A DNA stretch of 64,000 nucleotides from Diphasiastrum complanatum (taxonomy: Eukaryota; Streptophyta; Lycopodiopsida; Lycopodiales; Lycopodiaceae): positions 34,409,098-34,473,097 of the forward strand of contig CM055109.1 in assembly GCA_029204225.1 (NCBI GenBank), in the 5' to 3' direction. The position numbers and the translations under genes are program-made. Below are positions 12,004 through 25,549 of the stretch, one piece after another. Below the pieces are notes generated by a model. The model was given only the letters and a program-made list of their open reading frames with translations. It was not told where the DNA came from and made no database searches. Every line of letters begins with the position of its first letter. Within the stretch, counting starts at the first letter, position 1.

Positions 12004-13050
12004 CCAATTAAGAAATGCTCTCATGATTTACTTGCTTGTTTCGGTCACTATGATCACAATGAACGAACTGTCTTGAGTTCTTTTGATCAAACTTTGTACA
12101 ACACTTTGAATGTTAACAATGAAAAAATTCGTGTGAACAGTCTTCTAATCCCCTCAATATGGTTGTTGCTACTAATGGGTATGTTATCTTACGCAAATCC
12201 ATGTTGTCCAAGAAAACTGAGGAGAAACCTTGCTTTGGACAGCGTGGGTGTCATTATACGCAGAAAATTTACATTACTTATGAAGCGATATAGTCGAACT
12301 GAGTAGAAACCAACTAAATTCTGTATTTAGGATCATTATTAGTCACCTAGAATGGAATATATTTGTGAAGAGACACCTTACCTTTCGAGCATAGGTGATG
12401 CTTGCAAAATTTGAAAACTGTTCGGAAAACTCATACCTGGATGATTGTAGCAGTGGTTTCTTGCGAGGATGCCATGTTTAGTCCCTCGAGTGCTCTTGCC
12501 TTCCTTAGACTTAAACCGTTCATAACATTATTGTCAGCCATTGTGAAAGCGATAGTAAGTACATTAAGGAGAGCCTACCACTCATTGCTTATGCAAGTCC
12601 AAAGCGAATGGTTTAATGTGCATACCTGTGCAAACGCTTATAGCTTTATGGTTCAAAACCGAACCTAATCGAAAATGAAGATAGTAGTAATATTCGATGC
12701 TACAAAGAGTGCAAGTTTTATTTGTTAGTGCTTAAACGCAGTAGTATTCCCTTTGAAATAGCAGTCATTTATAAGTATGATAGCAAAACCGGTTACAACA
12801 TGAGGTATACTAATCATAATCAGAATGTGCTAGTGTCTGAGTTGTATCTTTAGTATAATAGCATGATACTACAATAGCTTCGTCTCTGGAATATGTATGT
12901 AACATTTAGTTACTTATGGAACAATCACACATTCATGCTGTCCTTTGAAGGATAGTAAACATACTGTAAACTGTAGTTATCAAACCAAACTATCATCCTT
13001 TCATATCTATGATAAGGAGTTTGAATCCACACAACCATTCATGAGATAGG
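12003..13050. other. No recognised feature
   Basis: Short ORFs (11953-12306, 12402-12668) start in or near the AC tract or lack recognisable motifs. Nothing supports a gene. Confidence 0.45.
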
Positions 13051-13400
13051 AAGTGCTTCATCATTGGTCATTATAAAGCTCTTGTCTCAACCTACCATAT
13101 GTGATGCATACCTATCATTATCATGCTTTATAAAGTATGTGGAAGGAAGCATTGGTTCATCGCTGGTGGTCCATCACTGGACAGCTTACCATATATATCA
13201 ATTTTTTGAGTATCTTGCTCAAAATAAATCGCTGCAGGTCCATCGCTGGACAACAACTCATATATCTTCAACAAGCTTCTCCATATTTGAGCAAGCTTCA
13301 TCACTGGTCCATCACTGAACATCGGATAGTATTTGAAGGAAATGCCATGCCAAAAAAAAGGTGTATGAACCCTCGATAATCCATTGCTGGACAGCGGATT
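13050..13400 (+). repeat. Cluster of TCCATCRCTGGAC motifs
   Basis: At least five variants of tccatcgctggacagc recur in about 330 bases (near 13170, 13238, 13305 and 13380), separated by unrelated spacers. The same motif appears once in each copy of repeat B (near 17572 and 24772). It is probably part of one dispersed repeat family. ORFs on both strands here derive from the repeat. Confidence 0.6.
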
Positions 13401-14600
13401 CATACCATTACATTTATCACCTAGAAAGCTTGATAACCTTCATAAGTAGAAAAGAGATGAATGCAAAGACATGAACCGAGCAGAACCACATATTGTAGAG
13501 TAAAAGCAGATGAATTCAAGCCAGGGAGGGCGCCATCTCTATCATGAGCATATCTTCCAACCTTCTTCTCACCGTATAGTAGAAAAAACTCATTTGAGAA
13601 TAGGCTACATATAGTGGGTTTGTAGGAAGTATCGTGGAAGCTCCTTTCAACCAAAATTGGTGGAAATTTTTTTTTTTAACGTATCAAATATGGTTGGGTT
13701 GGCAACAAAGTTTAGGACCATCAAATCATATGTGTTTATTTATAGCATGATCAAGGGTGGTAACTTTTGATAAAGAAGAGTCCATGAGCATATGCGACAT
13801 GAGACACATATGCTATAGGCATAGGATCAAACTCAAAGATGGAGGAGATCTTAGGGTCACTCTAGGATGGAGAGTCAAGTAGCAACCATGATGGAGTTCA
13901 AAATCTTGCTTGTTGGATCATGGAGATGACACACCAGAACCAAATGAGCACAACAACCCTGCAAATTTTAGATCTTAGCTTTGGGGTTGTTTTAGTTGGT
14001 AATAGAGCCAATTTTGTTGTCTTGTGTGTAGGATTAGTAGAGTTGAGCAGTCTATGTTTGCTTGCAATGATTATGTTGATTGAAGCAAGGATTAAATGGG
14101 ATCATGATATGTTTTAATTGTAATGGCCTTGGAGAGCTCACTAGTAGCTTGCTAGACCATATAAAAGGATGAAGTTGCTTCATGCAAAGGGTGTTTTGAA
14201 TAGTCTAAAGAGTTTATTTCCCATGATTTCAAAATAATCTAAGATTTTCAAATGGGTAAACAAATAATTGGGCGTCCAGTTATGGATAATGTTTCCACTT
14301 GGGGCCTACCTCGAAGAAAACATGATGAAACTGACAAGATTTTGCAAGCAAAAGGAATTCTTCATTGCAAACAAACGATGTCGTTCTTGGTTTTGCATGA
14401 CTACACCACAGTTGCAAAGGAAGTGAGCTACTTGCTTTTCCTTTTTACTTTTCTTACATGTTTAAAGTTGAGCTTGGTTGTTTGTATACTCCTTAGTCCC
14501 TTGCAAGTCAGTAGATTGTAATACAAATGCTTTTGTCGTTTTTTGCCATGACTCTTGTGATTTCATGCTTTCATGATATTATGGTTAGTACACTGGTACG
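13401..14600. other. No recognised gene
   Basis: Several short ORFs occur; the one at 14252-14521 begins MGKQIIGRPVMDNVSTWGLP with gene-like composition, but I cannot place it. It may be a scrap of a transposon or host exon. Confidence 0.35.
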
Positions 14601-14602
14601 AG

Positions 14603-14715
<113 letters not shown>

Positions 14716-15348
14716 TTAACAGAACAAAGTTCCTCTTGACAAGTCAAGACCAAACCTTTTAAAATTCTTTATTCATAAACCAACAAGGAAAAACATAGCT
14801 AAAAAGTATATAGTACTCATAAAGCACCATAAAGCAAAATCTATTTCAAGACATCCAGCTGGTACTTGCCACCATCCCACCACACAAAGCTGCGCAAGTT
14901 AGCACACTGAGGAAGACAGGTGGCAATGTTGAATGTCATTTGTTATCCATGTACAAAATAAGTTTACTCAACTAATCAGCATGCAATGTAAATAAATTTT
15001 TATAGCCCAATCCTTCCCTTACTGAAAGTTGCTTATAGCAATAGGCCAAACCATATCGTTATTGTATCAAGGCAAGTGCCATGCTAATCAGTATAATGGT
15101 TTTGGTCCTTATCTTTTAATTTAATAAATATGCATTTGAAAATAAGCTATACAGAATATGTAGCAAATCGCAAACAAATAAGTAGCTTGGACCGGTACAT
15201 AAAGTGTGGGGCAAATCCATGCCATACCAACACTCGTACCTGTCGTAGAGCAAACAGGTAATGTACGATTCTCGTAACTTCTTGAGCATATCCATGCTTT
15301 CCAAGAGTTCGCAAGCTATCTTATCGTTTTACTTATCTTAAACCTTAC

Positions 15349-16195
15349 TTGTGTCCCGATCCACAAACCGAACACGAGACTGCCTCTGAAGCACCAACCA
15401 TCTGGCACAGAATCACGCCCACAGAACCAAACAAGGAGTTGCGCGCCTCTCAAGAGTTTGCAAAGAAGTATCCAACAACAAAAGAGCGAGGTGGCTACAT
15501 ACTGCCAGATTTGGACCAGTGTCAGACACATAAAGCAGCAGTCAAACTCCTAGATCCACAACCTCTCTGGCGTCATCAGCTCTTCCTGCAAAGTAGGACC
15601 TCAATGGCACGGTATCTCGAAGCTCCCTCCTACATGCGCACCAATCCTTATTACTATCCAGTAGCGAGGCGAGAACCGTTTCTTGCCACCAAGATCAAGA
15701 ACAGAATCTTTTGGCCTAAGCTCACAGGCGTGGATACCGGCAACTTAGCCGAAGACATGGTCACCAACTGCCAAGTATTCTACCAGAAGCACCATGGCAA
15801 TCCTGATCGCGATGTCAGATATTTTGCGGATAATTGCGGCCTGGTGGCATTTCTGGTAGAACTTAGAGGTTTTTGGGATCGAGGGTTACCCCCAATCGCC
15901 CTTGATATCAATAAACCAAAACGACCATATCAACATTGCAAGGCTCTATTATCGCGTTGCACTCACTTCTGCCCTGCACGTTGATATGGTGGAGCTATGG
16001 ACAACCCATAACTTTCTCCAGGGTATGCTCCATTATTACAAACCCATGCCCTTCCTGAATAAATTACGGTGGCAAATGATGGAGGGCATCGACACGACAA
16101 TTTACCACTCCCAACAGCAACAGTCTCACCTCCAAGAAGCACAAAAGATTCAGGATGAAAAGGCGTCGATTGGTGTGGGACCACCAATCCAATAA
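15349..16195 (+). pseudogene. Unrecognised retroelement-associated ORF, frameshifted
   Basis: Two overlapping plus frames form one probable protein: 15349-15984 and, one base out of phase, a continuation to 16195. The first part includes YLEAPSYMRTNPYYYPVARR and KIKNRIFWPKLTGVDTGNL. The second includes INIARLYYRVALTSALHVD, MVELWTTHNFLQGMLHYYKP and a Gln-rich region. The frame has no upstream ATG and follows a stop, so its start has decayed. The stop codon abuts a polypurine tract and an LTR, placing the ORF at the 3' end of an LTR element's internal region. It does not look like integrase, RNase H or a chromodomain. It could be an extra ORF or a captured host fragment. Confidence 0.5.
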
Positions 16196-16203
16196 GGAGG
16201 GGG
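16194..16203 (+). other. Polypurine tract
   Basis: The sequence aaggaggggg lies just before the 5' end of the LTR starting tgttagc, the position where plus-strand DNA synthesis is primed in LTR retrotransposons. Its spacing of a few bases from TG is typical. Confidence 0.7.
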
Positions 16204-16207
16204 ATAA

Positions 16208-17036
16208 TGTTAGCAACTGTGCTAACACGGAGAAAATAAAAAAAAAAGGAATAAATAAAACTCCATGGCATGTGTTTTGTAAGACCACGTATGAGTATAT
16301 GTCAATAAACTTCAGCCATGGCATGTGTTTTGTAGGTCCATGAGTAGAAGCTTAAATAATAATAAAAAAGCTTAAACTTAGATTTAGAACTTGGACTTAG
16401 GAAACTTAAGATTAGAAATATTTTATCTTAAGTTTTCCCAAGTTAAGAAAATTGAAGTTCTAAATCCTAAGTTAGAAGTTCTAGAAAGGCTAGAAACATA
16501 TTAGTCCCATAAGTTAGTAGATACTTATGGAAGACCCTCCTTGCCATAAAAGGAGAGGTATTTGCATTGTAAATAACACTTTTGAGATTAAGCTATTTTG
16601 CTCTCTATGTTGGAGAATTATCATTTTATTTCATTTGTGTTCCCTTTGAAAAGGTGCATAGCTTGAGGGAAGGTGCTTGGGCCTCCTCTTGCCTCCTTTT
16701 CATCGGTTTTATTGTGGCATGTTCATTATTGCTTATTTGCTTAGTATTTGTCGCAGTCTCATTTTACTACCCTTTGGGTGTTAATCTAGGATTTAGTCTA
16801 AGCACCTTGCTAGTTGGGTAAGCCTTAGTAAGGTTTTGTATTTTGTCATCTCAGTTAATTTCATTTCTGTTTTGGGCACTAGTTGGGTAAGCCTTAGTGC
16901 TTCATCATTGTTTTATTTTCGTATTTCCGTTGAAGCTTGTTGTAGAAACTTAAAAAGTGAACGAATCTCTACATCCCTATACTACACCCGTAAGTAGATC
17001 TAGCCACCGCACGAACTAGAAATACTTCCAACAACA
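16208..17036 (+). mobile_element. 3' LTR of a retrotransposon (LTR C)
   Basis: This 829-base stretch begins tgttagcaactgtgctaac and ends cttccaacaaca, the usual TG...CA bounds, and follows a polypurine tract. Inside are A-rich inverted motifs around 16380-16470 (ttaagattagaaatatttta), a TATA-like cataaaagg near 16547 and T-rich DNA downstream. No second copy of the LTR is visible in the window, so the 5' half of the element is missing or too decayed to recognise. Confidence 0.7.
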
Positions 17037-17445
17037 GGTTGAAATTTAATCCGCTTTTCTAAAAAGTACAAATGCCATTAATAGTTTCTTATAATGCTGA
17101 CGTATTTATTCGAAGTGTTTTTGCCATTTATGTAAAAGTGATCAAGATATGTAAGAAGCACCAACCTAAATAGTAGACGCGAGTGAATCTTGTGAAGAGG
17201 TCATGTTTGCTCGTGAATGTCTTTAAGAAACGATTTATTCCAGATCCAATTCTATATATAGCATTGAATTATCACATGCCCAAGAGAGGTGTTATTACAA
17301 CCCAATTCCCTGAAATCCTATTTACTTAAGTTTTGGCAATAGATTGCTAAGTATAACACTCGTCTTGCATTGATTTGAAGATAAAGAATGAAAGTTTTAC
17401 ACATACCTTCGCCTTGCTATCTATTAGAATGCAATGATAGGATTC

Positions 17446-18368
<923 letters not shown>

Positions 18369-18479
18369 CCACCAACCATACCCACAGTTAGTGTATCCCT
18401 CAGAGGGCAGCTAGCTCCCCCCTAAGGGAAAACTAACTTTCCACCAAAAGAGTGTTAATATTTTTAGGCAAATCAAATA

Positions 18480-19110
18480 GTAGTCCAGGAGAACTTCACA
18501 ATCCAAAAGCTTGTTCATGATCAAACACAATTTATCTTAAGAGAAGCCATTATTCTGAAAAGTATCAATAAGTGCTCCTACTTCTTTAAGGAACGTTTTT
18601 TTATCATTACAACAATGCATGGCTGCAATCGTCTGCAATATAATGACCTTATATGAATTAAAAATAGGTCTATTAGAGACAAGGTATACATCAACGACAT
18701 ATGCTTTATCAATAATCGGGTCGAATGAAATGATAATATTCAAAAAGTTTTCCGAATTATCTGTAGCTTCATTTTCATCTATCTCAAGGTATTCCAAGGG
18801 ATAGATCCAGAATGGATTATCAGATGTTCTTGGTTGGAATTTTTCTAGGAAACGTCCAACCGTAGGATTATTGATAAAGCATATGTCGTTGATGTATCTA
18901 AACGAATATTTGAAATTGTTCATAAATTTAATTTGCCCTAATTTTGCAAAACTTTTAATAAACTACATTTTGAAATACAAAAGATACCAATTACATCACA
19001 TTGGTGAACATGAAAAACCCATGGGTATACCTCGGACCTATTGCCAGGTATGATTGCCAATTCTGATTATACAATTGTCTATCAGGTAGGAATTCCATTT
19101 GCATAAGGTG
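18480..19110 (-). pseudogene. Penelope-like element reverse transcriptase remnant
   Basis: The minus-strand frame 18923-18537 reads FKYSFRYINDICFINNP, then a DNPFWIYPLEYLEI segment, DVYLVSNRPIFNSYKVI and a C-terminal LIDTFQNNGFS. Extending upstream in the same frame, through three stops, gives RGIPMGFSCSP. This order (GIPMG, FRYIDDxxxINNP, IYPxExLE, FxNNGF) is that of Penelope-like reverse transcriptases, not of LTR or LINE enzymes. The catalytic YxDD is YIND here, so one aspartate is lost, and stops interrupt it. No GIY-YIG endonuclease or Penelope-type terminal repeats are visible. Confidence 0.75.
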
Positions 19111-20570
19111 CCCTTGTCTATAGTGTTCCATTCATCTGAAACTACTCTTTCCGAAGACCATTTAAAATCATTGGACCTAGATATCCGTTTGTACTTAAGT
19201 ATTTTGATTAGTAAGAACCAAAATCCAACAAGATCAGTTCAATAAGATGATTAGAATCATGTAAATTGGTTTTCATGTGTGGAGAAAACTGTTCTTGCCA
19301 TAAATTTTCACTTTGTCATGATGAAAAAACAGAAAAAAGCCAAAAATCATGATTTTTGCTTGTTTTTTCATATAATTGGATAGTAGGTGGTTGTAAAACA
19401 CCAAGTAGAGCTTGTAGAGAGATGAATTATAGTCTTTAGAAGTTGTCCTTGAAGTTAGAGCCAAGAATTCCAGCAATAGAGCATGTAGGAAGTAAAAAAA
19501 GGGGAAAAAATTGACCATTTTTGGTGAATTTTTGGGGGTGGAACTCTCTAAATCCATAAGGGGGCGTTTTTATCTTCCCATCAAGCTATCAGAGCTGTAA
19601 ATTGGTGGGTGGAGGCTTAAGTTTCAATTCCATCAAGTTTGAGGCTATTTTGACTTTTACAAATAAAAAAATCATGGTTCTCAGCCCATACTGTTTCATA
19701 GGACCTGATGAAGGCTTCATGAAACTGTAGTTGACCATTTAAGACTGTTGGTAGCATCACTTATAGGCTTGGTGTGGTGTTGACACGTTTTTTTATGGAT
19801 TGACCTACAAAAAGTGCATCCTACTATAGGTTTTTTGATTGTTCTGAACTCGCACGTGTGAATCCTAGGTGGAAGGCTGATGTGAAAAGTGTCTTGTTCA
19901 CTAGGTCTCCCTTTGTTCTGAGCTTTACAGCACCTAATTTGGTGTCCTGTAGCCAAAGATATGATCATCTGAAGTTTTGCTAATTTTGTGAGTAAAATTA
20001 GCAAAATTTTAAATTGTTCTGATTGCATGCAAGTCAATTTCCTAATTTGTGGTACTGTGCTTGCATGGAATGTCTGCATGTTGATTTCAGAGTGATTCTG
20101 ACATGCATAAGTGGTTTAGATCTGTTTTGAGTGGTTATACACATGTGCTCTAACTGATAGGATACAAATCAGGGTTTATGGCTGACAATTTTCATAGAAC
20201 TGTAATCTACGTAAAATTCCAGAATTGTAAAAGAACAGTTTTATGTCGCATGACGTGCATGCCTAATAGACATTAATTCAGTATGATTAGGAATCGAACA
20301 ATGAATCGTTTTTTTTGTTATTTCGATTGCCTAAAGAACTGACTGAGGTTTTACGAATTTTTTTATAATGTAAAATTTAAATAAATAAAAAAGTGCGAAA
20401 ACTCAAAAATTTGAGTTTTTTCCAGTTTCTTGAATTATCTATAAAATGTACAAAAATAGTGATTTGACCATGCTGGAGTCAATTTCAATCAGATTTGGTC
20501 AACTGTACTTCACTATGAGTTAATCAAATATTAACTAATTTTAGTAATTTTCAGAAATAGATAAATCGAA
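19111..20570. other. Probable leader/LTR region of the following gypsy element, not resolved
   Basis: AT-rich sequence with no credible ORF. It precedes a gag gene and may contain that element's LTR and primer site, but no TG...CA pair or tRNA-like primer site could be fixed. Confidence 0.3.
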
Positions 20571-21830
20571 ATGGCCGAAGAAACTTCAAATCAAGCTACG
20601 AATCCAGGTGCACCATCTTATATGGTGATTTGTCAGCAGTTGAGTACGGCGCTCAACGATATGAATAATCGTAATCGGATGAGAGACCAGCAAATTGAAG
20701 TTTTCTTAAATCAAGTCAAATTGATGTCTTCACCCAATCTCGATTTTCAGCCAGAGGTTTATTCGGGAGACAAGAAGGAGAAGGAACCTGAAGTTGTTGA
20801 GGGGTATCAGAGCGGTTACTTCAACCTGCACGGAGTTCCAAATGAGAAGAAAATTGAAAGCGTCATGATCTTCTTACGCAGCAAAGCATCATCATGATGG
20901 CGAGATTTACCGATGAAGCCAACTACTTGGGATGCGTTTGCGGTAGTTTTCAAGAAAGCTTTCGTAATTGCAGATGACGTTGACTACTATCTGAACTTTG
21001 TGAACTGCAAAATAGGTACAAAAAGTTTAGACTCTTATATCCAAGAATTTATGGACCTATGGAATAAGGTTCCATCATTCGATGCAAAGTTTGTCCTAGG
21101 TTTGCCAGCCGACTATTAAAACGAATGCAAGCGAAATGTGCCTCAAACCCTCAAGGATGTGTTTCGGATTTTGAAAGCATATGATTTCACAATGGTGGCA
21201 TCCAAGAAGCAGTTTGCGCAAATTTCACCCGCTTTGAAAACCAAGAAGAGAAAGAAGCACGGTCCAAACCAAGCAAAATATTTTGACGAATTAGATCAAG
21301 CAGTGTCACCTAGGAAGCCGAAGAGAAAGAGGTTTAAGAAATCTATGTCCCGGAAAAAGGCTAAGAAAGAGAACTTATGTTTCATCTCTAAGAAGCTTGG
21401 ACATATGATGAAATTGTCTGCTCATATGATTGAAATCCCTAGAGGTAATGGTAAGACTTTGAAAATTAACCTAACAGATTGTGAGTGTCAATGTTCTTTC
21501 AGTACTACTTCTTTCTTGCCTAATGAGCTTTTTGGTTTAATTGGCACAGTTAAAGATCAAGAAGTAAGTATTCTATTGGACAGTGGTTCAACTCATAATT
21601 TTATTAATTCTCATCTAGTGCAGAAACTTAGCTTGGAAACTGAAGCCAACAATCGTAGATATAAAGTTTATCTAGCTTCAGGAGCAGGGTTGGTGACTTG
21701 GAATGTAAAAATCCCGAAGTTCCCAGTTTTGGTGCAACGAGACATAGAATTAGTTAATTTTCATGGTTTAGACTTAGCCCCCATACTGATTTAATTTTAG
21801 GTTACAAATGGTTATTTAGTAAATCGCCTT
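20571..21830 (+). pseudogene. Gypsy gag and protease remnant
   Basis: Gag begins MAEETSNQATNPG and continues past a stop at 20895 into a second piece (TTWDAFAVVFKKAF, LDSYIQEFMDLWNKVP) and, past another stop at 21117, a lysine-rich region and a degenerate zinc knuckle (CFISKKLGHMM, one Cys gone). The aspartic protease follows with the catalytic motif LLDSGSTHNFINSHLV at about 21573-21620. After 21794 the frame shifts, and GYKWLFSKSPSLIIDFEKH continues the protease tail. The product cannot be made intact. Confidence 0.85.
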
Positions 21831-21918
21831 CTCTGATAATTGATTTTGAGAAACATGTTCTCACTTTCAAGGAGGTGATAAGGTAGGTATATTATTTGGC
21901 AGTAATTTTGTACGTCCG

Positions 21919-23975
21919 TTGGATAAGATTTCTATAGTTAATGAAATGGAAGCATTGGATTATTTTGAGTATGAAGTTTTTTCTATTTGTGTTATTCTAG
22001 TTGTGGATGTTCCTGAAATGAATCTAAATGGTTGTGAATTCTCAACAATTCTTAACTCAGTAGATTTAGATCATGAGCAAGCAATGAAAGAACAGATCAT
22101 AAATGCATTTAGAGATGTTTTTCCATCTAAATTACCTCATGGTTTACCACCATCTAGGTCAGGAGACCACATGATTGAATTAATTTCAGGGAGTCAACCT
22201 GTCTCTAGACAACCTTATAGGTTTTCTCAGAAAGAGGAGACAGAGATTTCAAGTCAAATAGAAAACTATCTGAGGATGAGGCATATACAACCTAGTAAAT
22301 CATCTTGGGGTACTCATGTTCTTCTTAAGGCGAAGAAAGATGGAGGTTTTTGAATTTGTGTGGATTACAATGGGGCTTAAAAAAGTGACTACCAAAAATA
22401 AATATCCGTTACCCAGGATGGATGACCTTGTAAATCGCTTAGGTGGAGCTCGGTATTTCACCAAGATAGATCTCAAGACAGGGTACCATCAAATAACAAT
22501 TAAGTTGGAAAATGTCCAAAAGATAGGATTTCGTTCTAAATTTGGTCATTATGAATTTTTAGTGTTGCCATTTGGATTAACGAATGCGCCAGCAACATTC
22601 CAGCAAATGATGAACGATTTATTTCGTCCATATTTGGGGAAGTTTGTGGTGGTATTCCGAGATGATATTCTAGTCTATAGTAAGTCCTCGATGGAACACA
22701 TAGAGCACCTAAGAATTGTCTTGATGAAACTCCGTCAGGAGTTACTCTACGCTAAAGAGTCCAAGTGTAAATTCTTTAAGAAAGAGTTGTTTTATCTCAG
22801 TCATAAGATCACAGTTAAAGGGATCAAGATTGACGAGGATAAAATCAAGATTGTGATTGAGTGGCCAATTCCGGGAACTGTGAAACAAGTAAAGTCATTT
22901 TTAGGTTTTACACTTTTCTTCAAGAGATTTATTTTGGATTATGCTAAGTTAGCAGTTCCGTTTAATAATCCGACAAAAGAGTTTGTTAATAAAAAAAAAG
23001 AGGATTCAACCTAGTCTGGAACTAGGAATTGAATCAATATTTTGAGAAACTTAAAACAATGGTTGTATCAGCTCCCGTGTTACAAATTGCAAATCCAGAT
23101 TTACCTTACGTCGTGAGAATGGACACAAGTGATGTTGCAGCTGGAGCGATTCTATTACAATTGGATAGGCCACTAGCGTTTGAAAGCAAAAACTTCATTG
23201 GTCCTCAGTTGTGTTATACTACGCAGGAAAAGGAATTGTTTGTAGTAATCCATGCACTTAAAACTTGGAGACACTACTTGTATTGTAGTAAGTTTATTGT
23301 GTATACAGATCACTAGCCTCTTAAGTATTTTTGCAACCAACATAATCTTCGGGGGAGAAAAGCTCGATGGGCTGAATTGATGTAGGAATTCGATCATGAA
23401 ATTCGTTAGATATGAGCCAGCTCTAATCAAGTTGCAGATGCTCTTAGTCAGATAGGCGAACTGAACGAATTGTCATTCACCCAGATTTCCACGGATCTAT
23501 ATCTTTCGCTGAGAGGAAAATATGAATCAGACTCCCATTTTGGTCATATTTGGACACATTGTTCATACCAGAAGAAATGTGGACAGTGTTAAGTCAGGAA
23601 CACAGGGAACTCAACTAACTAAGAAAGATAAGAAGATTGTGGAACAATTTACCATTCGAGATGGATTGTTATTTCAGAATGGAAAAGTTTGTCTACCTAG
23701 TGATGATGAATTTTATTGGCCAAAGCTCAAGCCATATGTCGAGTCATATGTTGTTAAATGCAAGCCATGTCAACTAGCAAAGGCTGAATGCCATAAGGCT
23801 AATGGTTTATTGCATCTGTTAGATATCCCTGATAATAGATGGAAAAGTATATCTGTGGATTTTCTAGTCCGAAGACCCAACGGCAAAATGATTCTATTTG
23901 GGTTGTAGTGGATTGGTTAACCGAGTTAGCTACTTTCATACCAATAAAGTCAACTATAAAGGCTTCTGAATTAGC
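21919..23975 (+). pseudogene. Gypsy reverse transcriptase, RNase H and partial integrase
   Basis: The RT entry block (LPPSRSGDHMIELI, QPYRFSQKE) ends in a stop at 22351, then the next frame has KYPLPRMDDLVNRLGGARYF, KIDLKTGYHQI and LPFGLTNAPATFQQMMN. The active-site box reads VVFRDDILVYS, where gypsy elements usually have F-I/L-DD. RNase H starts around 23110 (MDTSDVAAGAILLQ, YTTQEKELFVVIHALKTWRH) with several later stops. The integrase zinc-finger end (FYWPKLKPYVESYV, CKPCQLAK) and first core block (WKSISVDFLV) follow; the rest is missing. Confidence 0.88.
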
Positions 23976-24630
23976 TAAATGGAGTTAGTACAAGGTTTGG
24001 GACTGGTGCATGTGTAGAGTTATCAATAGCAATTCTATGAATAGAGGATCCAAGCATAGAGACTCTATTATGGAGGAATCTATGTAGAGGAGAGTTATGA
24101 CCTTGCATGTCTATGTGCACAGGTGGTTCATGGCTCTATAAGAAGAGGCCAAACTCACTAGTCTTGGATACACGGTACTCCAATGAATCAAGTTTTTAGT
24201 TATGCCACGTCATACTAGACGTGACCCAAAAGTAACTAATATCCTTGTGAGGCCCAGAACACACTAAATGGAGTTAGTACAAGGTTTGGGACTGGTGCAT
24301 GTGTAGAGTTATCAATAGCAATTCTCTGAATAGAGGATCCAAGCATAGAGACTCTATTATGGAGGAATCTATGTATAGGAGAGTTATGACCTTGCATGTC
24401 TATGTGAACAGGTGGTTCATGGCTCTATAATTAGAGGCCAAACTCGCCCTATTCCTCACATTTGTGGTTGGTTCATTGCCAAGATTTCACTCTACTTTCA
24501 TGCTTCCTATTCCTTGGCTTGGGGTAAAGCTTCTAAAGTTTGATTGGATGCTTCTACTTGGCTGGGTGGTTTCTCCATAGTGTGTTTTTCATTTTGCTTG
24601 TGTCTGTAAGCAGGATCTTGAGGAGCTTCC
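23975..24630 (+). repeat. LTR-like sequence A, second copy, with a 288-bp internal tandem duplication
   Basis: The block starting ctaaatggagttagtacaag occurs at 23975 and again at 24263, each continuing through gactctattatggaggaatc and caggtggttcatggctctat. The duplicated unit is 288 bases and the copies are nearly identical. The remainder to 24630 aligns with 8690-9130. It abuts the truncated gypsy integrase and repeat B. Confidence 0.75.
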
Positions 24631-24639
24631 CTCATAATA

Positions 24640-25460
<821 letters not shown>

Positions 25461-25549
25461 AAAAAAAAACAGCTTTATTAACATCTTTTCCATGCCAAAT
25501 AACAATAAAAAAAAATCATAAATGAAGTGTGGTACAAAAAAACATCATC

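Larger units (their letters stand above)
20571..23975 (+). mobile_element. Ty3/gypsy retrotransposon, decayed and truncated in integrase
   Basis: Gag, protease, reverse transcriptase, RNase H and the N-terminal half of integrase follow in the order gag-PR-RT-RH-IN, which defines Ty3/gypsy (copia has integrase first). The integrase frame ends at about 23975, exactly where LTR-like sequence A begins, so the 3' end was lost to another insertion or deletion. Stops and frameshifts occur in every domain. Confidence 0.9.

Noticed and set aside
13050-13400. CRISPR-like array from the TCCATCGCTGGAC motif
   Set aside because: Units are degenerate, spacers differ widely in length, and the context is plant nuclear DNA.
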